A DNA stretch of 64,000 nucleotides. Origin: Pycnococcus provasolii. Lineage: Eukaryota > Chlorophyta > Pseudoscourfieldiophyceae > Pseudoscourfieldiales. The stretch is from NCBI GenBank assembly GCA_049487715.1, contig CP150572.1:310001-374000 (forward strand), written 5' to 3'. Below the pieces are notes generated by a model. The model was not told the origin of the DNA. It saw nothing but the letters and a program-made list of their open reading frames with translations, and made no database searches. Of the stretch, positions 11,379 through 20,761 are shown piece after piece (position 1 is the stretch's first letter; the number at the start of each line of letters is the position of its first letter). The position numbers and the translations under genes were made by a program.

Positions 11379-12346
11379 TGCTATTGAGCCATCACCTCCG
11401 CCGCCGCCGCCGCCGCCTCCACTGCCTCCTCCTGTGCCAAGCCCACCTCCATCGCCTAGTCCGCCACCTCTGTGGACTTCAGAAGTTGGAGAGATTAAGT
11501 GCTCAGAAAGTGAAGCATTTATGGATCCGCTTGACGGACAAGGGGACGTGATACCTCGCGAGCTCGTGAAGAGTCGAACGGACCTAGGACAGGGAGACGC
11601 GGTGATGACGTCACTTCCCACATCCACCGATTCTGAGCAAACGAGCATCTGTGGAGTCATTGGAGCTGCGAAAGAAGAAGATGCGACACAAGAAGTAGAT
11701 GACGGATGGAGTTATGGAAATGATGCTGTCGACATTGGAGGCGAAGAGGTGTTCATCGTTTATGAGTTTGGCACGCCGCGTGTTGTTGCTCAGGTGGAGA
11801 TTACGCAGACCAGTGATCCGGAGAAATACGCGAATGGATATACGTACGACTACATTCGCATTGAATACTGGGATGAATTTGACCTAGAATACTATCCGTT
11901 CCAAATTGATCCGGTGAGCTATAATCATACGGGTGTTGAACGCGAAGGTATGACGGACGTGTTCACGAGTGAACCACCGGTTACGACTTTGTTTATTCGA
12001 ATCGTGCTAATCAAATACGCTCAAGTACTGGCGCCGACGCGTCGCTCGCACAACGGTGCCGTGCACAATATTGGGTTTGGGAACTTAAACATCGTATACG
12101 TTCTGAAGCCACCACCGCCGCCGAGCCCGCCTCCAGTGCCGGTTCCTCCTCCTGTGCAGCAAGAGACGACTACTACTACTACGACGACAATTGCAACCCA
12201 GTCACCGCCGCCGCCGAGCCCGCCGCCGAACTCGCCAATGCCGCCGCCGCCGAACTTGCCGATGCCGCCGCCGCCGAACTCGCCGATGCCGCCGCCGCCG
12301 AACTCGCCGATGCCGCCGCCGCCAAACTCGCCAATGCCGCCGCCGC

Positions 12347-12378
<32 letters not shown>

Positions 12379-12690
12379 AGCCCAGTGCCGCCGAGCCCGC
12401 CGCCGCCGAGCCCGCCGCCGGGTGAACAGAAAGATGGCACTGATTTCGGCCTTGTGATCGGCTTGGTCGTTGGAGGTGTTGTGATGCTGATTGGTGTGGT
12501 ATCTTGCATGAAAAGATACGGGTTCTTTATGATCCTTGACGATAAAAAGAATGGTGACAAGAACGTGGATACTGGCGACTGGCCTGAGGATTACTACAAG
12601 GCGGGGAACGCCAACATCGCGAGAGCTGAGATATATCACGACGCGAATGAAGATGGGGTGGGGGGTGGGAAAAAAGAAGAAACAGTTTGA
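8713..12690 (+). CDS. Giant pherophorin/extensin-like membrane-anchored surface protein
   Basis: About 1325 residues from the ATG at 8713; the frame opens at a GTG 12 bases earlier. Order: an N-terminal hydrophobic signal (VSLFCVFILTYF); a ~500-residue Cys-rich region; a Thr/Ala tract (10315-10765, ACG/GCG codons) likely to be O-glycosylated; a fourth Cys unit; long Pro tracts of SPPPP type (10935-11470); a compact ~200-residue domain (11470-12105) rich in acidic, aromatic and beta-type residues and resembling a discoidin-like sugar-binding fold; a second Pro tract; one transmembrane helix (LVIGLVVGGVVMLIGVV); and a ~60-residue cytoplasmic tail. The Cys-rich part repeats a module CPxxKPxxL...C...C...CC....C about four times, split by the Thr tract. 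SPPPP stretches are typical of chlorophyte wall glycoproteins. The function is probably wall or matrix structure. The discoidin-like assignment is inference from composition. Confidence 0.85.
10315..10765 (+). repeat. Coding ACG/GCG trinucleotide tract (Thr/Ala mucin-like)
   Basis: A 450-bp imperfect array of (ACG/ACC)n blocks separated by GCGGCGG. In the gene's frame it encodes runs of 4-8 Thr separated by Ala triplets. The other forward frames would give Arg-rich and Asp-Ser-Gly-rich peptides, so indels here would change the protein drastically. Higher-order duplications of ~60 bp are visible, such as the doubled ACAACGACAACGACGAC block. Confidence 0.95.
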
Positions 12691-14224
12691 GCCGTTGAAA
12701 AGTTGGGAGAAGTTCTAGAGACAGCGAGAATAAAGCTATCAAGTAATCTCACGCCTTCAGGGGATTCCTTGCCAAAGTCGCAGCTCGGGGTCACCCAGAG
12801 GACTCTTTTAGTTACTCATACCCATAGGAAAGGGGTTTGCTTTCTCCGTGGCATGACTTTACAACTTATACAGGTTGTCTCAGCTTTTAAATGTGTACAT
12901 GCGTGTACACTACTGCCATCTCGCACTAAGGTTATGTGACTCACTGCCCGCGTGCTGGAAGACGGCGAGCGCCGTGAACACGCTCGCCGCCAGAAAAGTC
13001 AACTCGCCGCCAGAAACGTCAACTCGCCGCTCGCGTGCAAGGCGCGTATCGAGCCCACATCCGCAACCACGCGCCGAGGGCCACCGCGAGACCCTGCCGA
13101 CTTGCCACCACGTCGTGTCAACCGAAGTAATACTGTGCATCTTGAACTCATCCTTGGACGTCTCGACATCCGTCAGGCGCGACAGCACAAGGACACCATA
13201 GGACGATATATCAAAATGCCGAGTGCGCAATCCTGACTTTCCATCCTTCGTCGATTCCTTGAAAGAAATGCTCTCCTTCTATTCGCGAATGTCCGTGATT
13301 ATGACAGTGTAAGTTGTTGTGCTTGTTTTCCCTTCGTTTTGTCTCTTGGCTTCTTCGCCTTGTCTCAAGAGCACAACCCTCCCACAGACAAAGCAAGATC
13401 ATAGAACAAGTTCTGCAAGAGAGCAAAAAGTTAAAGGAAAAAGTATGCAAGGTCGAGCCAGTACACAGGGGCGCGACGCGTACGTGTTTCCGGGCCGAGG
13501 GGGGCGGAGCACCGTGAGACGTCGGACGGCGGACCGCGGGGTTCCTTCCCTCCCGGGAAGGATATCAATAAACGTTCAAGAGTGTGTCCCCTCCTGCCAA
13601 GAACAACGGGACCCCAAACCCGTGTAGGAACTGTAGGAGCATCACCCTCCCCTCCCTAGGTGAAGCTCGCACAAAAAAAACGGAAATACATTCAGCTGTA
13701 TCGAGGTGGTCAACAAACCATTCGTACTAGGAATCCTTCTCATCCAGCAGCGGATGCAAGAACCGTCTTGTGAGACTGGGCATGCTGCTTTTTCCGGCCT
13801 TTTCCGAAACCCCTAAAAGGGGCCCGCTGCCTTATAAGGCCTCATATAAGGCCCAGAACTAACAGATCTCACCCCTCACCCCTTCATGATTTTGAAAAAG
13901 CCATCTACTCGACTTTTTTACACCCAAACCCCCTTCAACAACAGATCCCCTGCTGCCCCAACAAGAAAACACATCCTTACCGTAGGCAAAAAGTTCACCC
14001 TACCCGTTGCCCTAGGAGGTGCCCGGCCCTCCTAGCTAGCGTCCAGTTTGCTGAAGTGCCCCACACCCCCCCAGAGAGCCCTAATCCTAGCCCTAACCCT
14101 GCAGGCACCTGTTTTCACAGATTCCTTCCTCCCCGGATGGCGCCTCCCCGCTCTATCCCTATTCCAAAGGGGTTTGGGTCCTGGTCCTCCCCGTTTTAAA
14201 ACAGTTCGATCTAACGGAATAACC
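12691..14224. other. Intergenic spacer
   Basis: No convincing gene. It contains short direct repeats near 12980-13030 (AACTCGCCGCCAGAAA) and a pyrimidine-rich stretch 13880-14030. Just upstream of the next gene is a degenerate telomere-like piece, CCCTAATCCTAGCCCTAACC (14080-14100). A minus-strand peptide near 13100-13220 looks weakly coding but I cannot place it. Confidence 0.4.
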
Positions 14225-16033
14225 ATGGCGCTCCAACTCTCTCTGCGCTTGATGATCTTGATCCTTTTCTTCTTCTCCAGATTCATATCTTATAGAGTGC
14301 GCGCATACGAGCACGCGCAACTTCGTGAAGACTTTTCTGTCGTCAACTCCAACTCCAAATACGGCGTCTTCTTCGACAACGATAACGACAACGACCACGT
14401 CGAAAAACTCTTCAGCTCTGTTGACATCACAACGGACTACGACCAGGATGGCGATGGCATTCCAGACGAAGCAGACGAAGATCCTGAAGATGGAAAAAAA
14501 CTCAAATTCCCTGTTATGCTCGACGTGTGGAAAGCTCTACGCTTGAGCAACTTATCGTACAGGTGGTTCACGGACGCGTCTCTGGCTGAACTCGGTCCAT
14601 ACAAAGAGCAGACGAAGCTCACAGCAGAATACACGCAATTTGACGAACATGAAGAGATGCTTACCGACTGGTTTGGAAAAGACGTGGAACTCAGCGCTGA
14701 CGGCTTGACCATGGTGGTCACGTCAGTGGGCGATACAAGAGAGGTCTCAGACAGTCCTGACTCTTGGGTACGAACACTGTTGGTGTACTCAAGACCGAGT
14801 TTGAAGAGTACCCAATGGACGGAGAGGGCTCGGATCCACTCACCACCAGGAACGGTACCGGAGGACGAATTTGCAAACGACGTCGACATTAGCGGAGACG
14901 GAAATACAATCGTCACGAGTGCATGGCACCACGAAGGAAAAGACGGCACGGTTAAAGGTGGAATTGTGTGGGTTTTCTCGAAAGTGAATAAAAACAAGGT
15001 GAGCTGGAAGCAAAACTACAGCACACGAAAGTTGTGGGCGTCAGACCCAATGAGGGAAGACTATTTTGGAAGTTCCGTCGCCGTCAGTCACGACGGGAAC
15101 GTTATTGCCGTCGGTTCGTTTGGCGTGGACGTTTATAAGAAAGACGATAATAATGGCTCTGTCTACATTTTTGTTCGCACGGCGCGCGACTCGCCTTCAA
15201 GCACGTTTAGAGAAGTACAGAAACTCTCTCCGAGTGACGTTAATACGGAATACGGCTACTTTGGAGAAGGTGTTGCCATGTCTTCTGACGCGTCGACGAT
15301 CATTGTGGGCGCATCTGGAACTGACATTGAGGGTAGAGATTTTGGTGCGGCGTACGTATTCATTAACAAAGGTGGAAATGGCAGGTATTCATACACTGAG
15401 TCGTCTAAACTGATTCACAATGACGATTTCCAAAAACGTGATGAAGAAGATTGGAATGGTGGAAAGGTGTCCATCTCTGCGGATGGCCGCACGATTCTCA
15501 CAGCTGCTCATGGCTACAACGAAGGTGGAGGTGCGTTCATATTTGAGCGCGATGGACCGTCGCTCTCTGCACCATGGACGCAGCAAGCTACGATCGTTGC
15601 GAACGACCGCGAAGATGGAGACTACTATGGTATTTGGGCCGACCTGTCAGCCGATGGCACGACAGTGGTTATCGGTGCAGAGTCTGAGAATACCGGTGAA
15701 TCTGCTGCCGGCGCTGCCTATGTGCATAGGCGTAAGGATGACGAATGGATTCAGATTGCCAAATTGATGCCATCTGATAAGCAATTTGGGGGAAGAAATT
15801 TTGGTCGAGCCGTTAGCATAAATGCTGACGGTAGTGCGATCGCGGTTGGTGCATTACATGACCCCTTCATAGCCTCGGACTTAGAAAAAATCGATGACTA
15901 TGACATGAGCGAGGATGCTATACTTTTACGCGAGTTCAGCGACTATGATCGAAATGGAGCCGTGTACATGTATGGCCTCGACGAGGGTGATAAAGGCTGG
16001 ATCAGACCAAGTCGAGTGAAAGATGACCTTTGA
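14225..16033 (+). CDS. Secreted FG-GAP/integrin-alpha-like beta-propeller protein
   Basis: I chose the ATG at 14225 (context AACCATGG). It gives 602 residues beginning with a clean signal peptide (LMILILFFFSRFISY). An upstream in-frame ATG at 14048 would translate a telomere-like stretch and place the hydrophobic core internally. Residues 71-91 hold an Asp-rich calcium-binding loop of thrombospondin-3 or dockerin type (DQDGDGIPDEADED). From about residue 130 onward there are at least six ~60-residue repeats with signatures such as FGSSVAVSHDGNVIAVGS, FGEGVAMSSDASTIIVG, VSISADGRTILTA and FGRAVSINADGSAIAVG. Each is a blade with a D-G turn and a V-I-V-G strand. There is no membrane anchor. It probably acts in cell surface adhesion or sensing. 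The partner is unknown. Confidence 0.8.
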   Translation: MALQLSLRLMILILFFFSRFISYRVRAYEHAQLREDFSVVNSNSKYGVFFDNDNDNDHVEKLFSSVDITTDYDQDGDGIPDEADEDPEDGKKLKFPVMLDVWKALRLSNLSYRWFTDASLAELGPYKEQTKLTAEYTQFDEHEEMLTDWFGKDVELSADGLTMVVTSVGDTREVSDSPDSWVRTLLVYSRPSLKSTQWTERARIHSPPGTVPEDEFANDVDISGDGNTIVTSAWHHEGKDGTVKGGIVWVFSKVNKNKVSWKQNYSTRKLWASDPMREDYFGSSVAVSHDGNVIAVGSFGVDVYKKDDNNGSVYIFVRTARDSPSSTFREVQKLSPSDVNTEYGYFGEGVAMSSDASTIIVGASGTDIEGRDFGAAYVFINKGGNGRYSYTESSKLIHNDDFQKRDEEDWNGGKVSISADGRTILTAAHGYNEGGGAFIFERDGPSLSAPWTQQATIVANDREDGDYYGIWADLSADGTTVVIGAESENTGESAAGAAYVHRRKDDEWIQIAKLMPSDKQFGGRNFGRAVSINADGSAIAVGALHDPFIASDLEKIDDYDMSEDAILLREFSDYDRNGAVYMYGLDEGDKGWIRPSRVKDDL

Positions 16034-16210
16034 TTTGACGTTGCAGATTTGCCTGCCCTTAGCCCTTCTTCGCTACTTTCAATTTGTGACATGACATTTC
16101 ACACCTACTAGACCATGAGATAGGCCGGCAATGGAAAAACTTATTGTAAGCCAGAAAGAATCACAAGCAAGGCATCGAAGCATGACTTCATGACTGCCAT
16201 CTGTCGGCAA

Positions 16211-16720
16211 TCATGCATCCACGACCGCGTGAATCCAGCAGATTTCAACATGGAGTTTTGGTTGCATGTTATTGTAGAAACTAGAGTACGACGTGCCATC
16301 CTTACCTGGGCGCGGGTCGAGGAATTTCGTGTACTCTTTGCTCGTGCTAGGGAACAGGATGAGCTCGGGGTCGACGAGGGTCATCGTCCTGTCGTCGATG
16401 CTCGAATTATCAGTCTTGCACGACACGTCGAGGTCGTATATAGTCATTTCCGCGCACCCCTCGCTCCCCGCAGTGCACGATGTTCATGGAGTCGAACCAT
16501 AGATAGTTCTTGTCGCCCGCCGCCGACGCAGTTCCCAGGTTCGACGAGCGCTTCTCACTGCCGCACTTGTCCTGCTTGACTACGGGAGTGGCGCTCCCGA
16601 TGTTCGTAATGATGACGTTCGCGAAGCGAACACCCGTACCCTCGCGCTGTAGGAGCATGGCGTCGTCGCTCGAGTCGGAGCTTCGTGGATGCGGATTGCA
16701 GTAAACCTAAGTTTTGAGTT
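16211..16720 (-). pseudogene. Broken fragment of an unidentified protein gene (one frameshift)
   Basis: Two minus-strand frames that look coding join only if one base is gained or lost near 16460-16475, inside a G-rich run. The upstream part reads VRFANVIITNIGSATPVV, then a Cys-containing stretch and YLWFDSMNIVHCG. The downstream part reads AEMTIYDLDVSCKTDNSSI and ends at 16211. Alternating beta strands and paired Cys suggest an extracellular domain, but I cannot name the family. It is a pseudogene remnant unless a sequencing indel explains the break. Confidence 0.4.
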
Positions 16721-16928
16721 TGTTCGCATCCCACATGCACTTGTCTCACCACGTTCCCAACCCTTGCCGCAAGCGAGAAGTGGGGAAAAGGGGATGACGC
16801 TCCTCCTTCCCTTGCGCTCTCTCGTGCGGAAACACTGCCCAAACGGCCACGGGGCGTCCTCTACACCATCGGCGTGCTCTGGGGCAGCCTGACGGCGTGC
16901 GATGAGGAAGCTCGGTTGCCGCGCTTGT

Positions 16929-17168
16929 GGCGCGCGTGTCACGCAAGTAGGTGCGGGAGAGGGGAAGGAACTCCTCCTGCTGGGGGGCGGTTTCGTTGGG
17001 CTTCCAAGGACCAAGGGAAGAGAGGGGAGGGAGGATGCATGGGAGGGCTGCTTGATCGTACCGGTTGGGGAGCCATCTTAGGCCGGAAGAAATTCCCGAC
17101 CGCGTTTGGGTCGTTTGAGGGAAAACGACCCAAACGCGGGCGGGAACCGCAAACGATGGGAGCAACGG
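16929..17168 (+). repeat. Dispersed repeat family A, copy 3, with palindrome
   Basis: It opens with the same GGCGCGCGTGTCACGCAAGTAG as the 2187 copy and shares the core through GGGGAGCCATCTTAGGCCGG. The palindrome is 17093-17116 with 17123-17146 around loop GAGGGA. It has one mismatch (G at 17140). Confidence 0.85.
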
Positions 17169-17285
17169 TGGTTCCGTATTGAAACATTGGTCATTGAAGG
17201 TCCACTACGCTACCGCTGCCGGCATATTCGGTACTGTATGTACTGGTGTAGTGGTGTGTACTGTACAGTACTGTAGTGGTGTGTA

Positions 17286-17848
17286 GTGGTCAGTAAAAGT
17301 TGGAAAAGGCCCGCCTCGCCCTGCCCCCCTCCTTGCCAAATACAGGCCGAAAAAACGTCATGGTTATCAGGGGGGAAAGGCGGAATGTCGTATAAAAATG
17401 ATGGACTTTATGGGGATTCGGCGAGAGATCGTTGGAGAAGCGCACGCCGACTCCTCCACGCTTCTTGGCAAGCTGCGACGATGCTCAATCGCATGATCAA
17501 GCGTATTAAGGATGATCGTGAGGGCCGTGAGAGCAGTTTGGCTGCTGCTGAAGAAGCAGAGTCTCGCGTTGAGCTATTCACCAGCGATGCGCGCGAGGAT
17601 GGCTTGCGCATGGATACAGACCGCTACCTTCGCATGAATCGGGCGAATCGCCAGGAGCTCGTCCTTCCAAAGCTTGGTGTTCTCGGTACGTGACAAAGAA
17701 CGTATTCATGATACCGACAACGGAAACGGCGAAACGACAGAGTGACAAACTGTCGTTCTTCTCTGTAGATGCGGAGTCTGAAAGTAAACAGACACGAGCG
17801 AAGACGTACGCCGACAACGACAACCTTCTGCCGCAGATCGGATACTGA
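17286..17848 (+). CDS. Fragment with one GT-AG intron, unidentified
   Basis: From about 17480 the frame encodes a charged helical segment (MLNRMIKRIKDDREG, then AEEAESRVELF) up to PKLGVL. A consensus donor (G|GTACGTGA at 17686) and acceptor (TTCTTCTCTGTAG, ending 17768) remove 83 bp, and the frame continues DAESESKQTRAKTYADNDN to a stop at 17846-17848. The stop TGA is also the first three bases of the 312-bp repeat that follows. The 5' end is unclear; family B repeat (17312-17412) lies over it, and a competing frame MMDFMGIRREIVGE begins at 17398. No family is recognised. It is probably the 3' part of a gene captured next to, or interrupted by, the repeat. Confidence 0.35.
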
Positions 17849-18157
17849 CGGGAATAATACCGCCAGTTAGGGGTTTATGGTTTATGTTTATGGTTTCAAT
17901 GGGGACCTGAAGATACTTGGCAAGTGATAACGCCAAGGTACTCTTCCTTGACGCGTTTGATGCCCAAAGTGATAAGGCAATGAAGGCTCAGGTTCTCTTC
18001 CCCTTCATATGCCTATTCCTCGGGGAGTATCCGGTGGGCGCGGTGGCTCGCCCCCTTTGACACCCTCCCCGACACTTCTTTTCCTTTGTTATTCTTCTTT
18101 TCTTCTTTAGTTTCTTCTTGGTTCTTCCGTGGCGCCTTTCATGGAACCGGGTCACTA
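17846..18157 (+). mobile_element. 312-bp dispersed repeat, copy 1
   Basis: It begins TGACGGGAATAATACCGCC and ends CCGGGTCACTA, with TGAC/GTCA at opposite ends as a minimal inverted repeat. The right half is pyrimidine-rich (TTATTCTTCTTTTCTTCTTT) and ends near TTTCA. Copies at 18982-19277 and 50341-50653 are almost identical; the third differs from this one by an extra T in a T run and one substitution that I can see. Flanks are unrelated among copies, so this is a unit of its own. No flanking target duplication is evident. Confidence 0.85.
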
Positions 18158-18604
18158 GGAAACAAGGAGCACGGTAGGAACAAAGAACATAAGCATAGCT
18201 ATCAACTTATACCGTTAAGGTTTCAAAATACTAGTTAGGGTTAGGGTTAGTAGAAACTCTTTCTTGCCATTAACTTGAGCCTCATTGCGAACTTTTGCTT
18301 GGGTACTCCGTCTGTATCGTGTGAAAGATATAGTCACTAGGTACCCAAGGAGACTTCAACACGACCACACGGACACGCAAACTGACCGTGGTGCAAGGCC
18401 GGAAATTGCTCGACGACTGTACGTCCACCTCGCGTCTAGCCGAAGGAGAGGACGAAAATGCTTCACCGCGCGAGAGTACTCCTTGACGCGGAGGAACGAA
18501 CCTTCAACTACTACAAGTACGCCACGTTGCCACAGAGGTACCGTATGCACTGCTCATAACGGCCGCTGAACGCCGAGTTCAAACGGCACGTTCCCGTCTT
18601 GCAG
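18158..18604. other. Spacer between repeat copies with a short TTAGGG tract
   Basis: It contains GTTAGGGTTAGGGTTAG (about 18234-18251) and no convincing gene. Confidence 0.5.
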
Positions 18605-18984
18605 GTGCAGCTTCACCTTCGACTTCTTCAGTGGTTTCGAGTGAACGAACGGTACAGCTCCCGCCTCTAGCGAGCAACACTGCAGAACCCACGGAACGTA
18701 CGCCTCACGAACTTTCAGCGCTACACAACAACCGGTTCAGTGCTCTCGCAAGCCCAAACGCTGAGCCACTTGGCACCGTTACGGCAGAGCAACCCACTGC
18801 ACAAGAACGCGCGGACAACTGGCTCCGAGCCACGGAACCACACCGTCGCGAACTCCAAGGACCTGCCAACTTGGTGGCCGAGCTTCGACATGACTTCATG
18901 CTATGGAGAGAAATTTTGCTGAATGGCGGTATGCTTGATGGTGGCGCGCGCATGTCTACAACTACGAACGCCAAGGGGGAGTGA
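18605..18984 (+). CDS. Possible 3' exon, unidentified, ending at repeat copy 2
   Basis: An acceptor-like CCCGTCTTGCAG precedes 18605. The frame then encodes a Ser/Thr/Pro-rich segment and a helical C-terminus (AELRHDFMLWREILLNGG) to a TGA at 18982-18984. As in the 17286-17848 fragment, this TGA is the first codon of the 312-bp repeat. The start and upstream exons are not visible and the family is unknown. Confidence 0.3.
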
Positions 18985-19277
18985 CGGGAATAATACCGCC
19001 AGTTAGGGGTTTATGGTTTATGTTTATGGTTTCAATGGGGACCTGAAGATACTTGGCAAGTGATAACGCCAAGGTACTCTTCCTTGACGCGTTTGATGCC
19101 CAAAGTGATAAGGCAATGAAGGCTCAGGTTCTCTTCCCCTTCATATGCCTATTCCTCGGGGAGTATCCGGTGGGCGCGGTGGCTCGCCCCCTTTGACACC
19201 CTCCCCGACACTTCTTTTCCTTTGTTATTCTTCTTTTCTTCTTTAGTTTCTTCTTGGTTCTTCCGTGGCGCCTTTCA
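18982..19277 (+). mobile_element. 312-bp dispersed repeat, copy 2 (3'-truncated)
   Basis: Identical to copy 1 from TGACGGG to GGCGCCTTTCA. It then changes to GATACTGGTG instead of TGGAACCGGGTCACTA, so about 16 terminal bases are missing. The junction TTTCAG, preceded by a long pyrimidine tract, would serve as a 3' splice site for the coding-like sequence that follows. Confidence 0.85.
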
Positions 19278-19278
19278 G

Positions 19279-19664
19279 ATACTGGTGTATGGATCAAAAA
19301 CTCAATAGCACCGTGCAGGCGGAGAAGTACAATCTTGACAACGTGCAAGCTGCATGCAAGCGGTGGTGAGGAGATGCTGGCACGTGTCTCAAATGTGCTG
19401 AATGCAACATCTTCTACGGGAATGTACACACCAGTGACGCACGACGGCACCATTGTTGTTGATGGTATGAAGCATTCCGTGTACACGACGCATTTCCGCT
19501 CCTTGCAGCCTGGTGGATATTTCCCCGCACGCGTGTTTGACATGATGTGGCCTGAGAAGAACGCGCGTATGGCGAACCGCGCATTATTTGACGACGGCCA
19601 TGTGTTCGGGAGCCACGCGTACTTGCGGTGGATCGCACGCGACTTGATGGGTTTTCTCGTATAA
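19279..19664 (+). pseudogene. Hint (hedgehog/intein)-like domain fragment
   Basis: The main frame encodes MYTPVTHDGTIVVDGMKHSV, then a Trp/Phe-rich tail ending RDLMGFLV with a stop at 19662-19664. The pattern Y-x-P-V/L-T-x-x-G-T-I-V-V-D-G-x-x-x-S-x-Y is characteristic of the C-terminal half of Hint domains, which self-cleave precursor proteins. The first ~30 codons after the repeat (DQKLNSTVQAEKYNLDNVQ) lie in another frame, so at least one frameshift separates them near 19365. There is no N-terminal Hint half with its catalytic Cys. This is a decayed fragment; the assignment is by motif only. Confidence 0.4.
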
Positions 19665-19850
19665 TAGAGAATCTAAACCTTGACTTCGACGAGGGAGGAA
19701 ATTCCCGAACAGGCAAACAAGAGGACAAGAAGAAAAGGGCGGTGGGGGGTGGGGGTGGAGTGGGGGCATAGAGTAAGAGGTAAGAATGTTCATCACTTAC
19801 TTGGCAAACGGCTGAAGCACAGCCGCACCGACTTATTCACATCAACGGCC

Positions 19851-20417
19851 TTAGAATATTTGCGGCAAGCCCAACGCCTCTATAGAGACCTTTCCGCTAG
19901 CCACGAGAATTAAGATAGGGAAAGATCCAAAGACGACAACGAGGAAGCCCACAAGGGCTAGGAAGGTCTTGTCGTCGCACCCTGTGATGAAGTCATCGCC
20001 GAACGCGTTCGGGTTGTAGATGGGCGCGTACGCATCGATGTTGCCGCCATATTTATTCGCGTATTGGTAAACGCCCTTGCCCGTACCTTTGCGTCCCTGC
20101 GTGTCAACAAAGTCCTTCTTCTTAAGCGTCCCCTCGTCTCCGCCGAAGCTGTCAACGGTCGAGAGCTGCTTCGGCGCCTTCGCCCGAGCGATGGCATTGT
20201 CCTCGCGGGGATTAAGCTTCTTGATAAGTTCTCCGAGGGAATTTGTCCCGGCCGCGACTTCATCGAAGTTCTTGCCTTTCGGGTTGGAGAGGTCCGCATT
20301 CGGCACTTCCGCCGGCTTGCTTGAGCCTGGCGTGACCTTTGCTCCGCTGGCGACCGCGACGGGCATGCGCTGCGCACGCGTCGCCGCACGCATCGTAGGC
20401 TTTGTAGTGCGCATCAT
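19851..20417 (-). CDS. psbR: Photosystem II 10-kDa subunit, PsbR-like
   Basis: A 188-residue frame from the ATG at 20417 (context GATCGCCATGATG). An upstream in-frame ATG at 20477 would add 20 residues. The first ~40 residues are basic, Ala/Thr/Arg-rich and without a hydrophobic core, as expected of a green-algal plastid transit peptide. The mature part carries the PsbR landmarks GRKGTGKGVYQYANKYGGN, then DAYAPIYNP, and one C-terminal transmembrane helix (FLALVGFLVVVFGSFPILIL). In plants PsbR is a thylakoid protein of photosystem II that supports stable binding of oxygen-evolving extrinsic proteins. The linker (about residues 50-115) is longer than I recall for plant PsbR and is charged. It is convergent with no close partner. 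Its presence places the organism in the green lineage. Confidence 0.85.
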   Translation of the reverse strand: MMRTTKPTMRAATRAQRMPVAVASGAKVTPGSSKPAEVPNADLSNPKGKNFDEVAAGTNSLGELIKKLNPREDNAIARAKAPKQLSTVDSFGGDEGTLKKKDFVDTQGRKGTGKGVYQYANKYGGNIDAYAPIYNPNAFGDDFITGCDDKTFLALVGFLVVVFGSFPILILVASGKVSIEALGLPQIF

Positions 20418-20761
20418 GGCGATCCGATTCGCGAATGCGGTTGGTATGGGGCGCCCTGCGGGGGCGGGCCTCCTCACCGGTGCTCATGCGGCGCCGGCAC
20501 GTGCTCATTCCCCGCATGCCCCCGGGGCAAGCGGGGAATGAGTTCACCTCCCGATGGGGAAGTTTAATTGCCGACACGTGGCCCGGGGCACTCAGGGGGG
20601 CCACGTGCAATGATAAGATACCCTCAAAATATTTCAAAAGATAGAATTCCAAAAGATAAAGTTTATGCACATCTCCCAGCACCTAACATCAATCTTTCAT
20701 TGTTTATGAACCCGGTGAACCGAACGCGGTCAACCCTTTCGCCGAATAGAACAAATTTGGA

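Larger units (their letters stand above)
16034..17285. other. Spacer with gene remnant and dispersed repeat
   Basis: Apart from the minus-strand remnant at 16211-16720 and repeat family A copy 3 (16929-17168), I see only low-complexity GTACTGTA repeats near 17225-17285. Confidence 0.5.

Noticed and set aside
12910-13230. Minus-strand peptide with LSRLTDVETSKDEF, faintly like the start of a Cys-loop channel ectodomain
   Set aside because: Too short, with no Cys loop and no membrane segments. The similarity is weak and could be chance.
14048-14224. Upstream in-frame ATG of the FG-GAP-like gene
   Set aside because: It would translate a telomere-like CCCTAA stretch and bury the signal peptide. 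The ATG at 14225 fits better.
17706-17936. Minus-strand frame sharing its first 30 residues with the recombinase frame
   Set aside because: The shared part is just the antisense of the 312-bp repeat. After the repeat border it becomes non-recombinase sequence, so no second recombinase gene is there.
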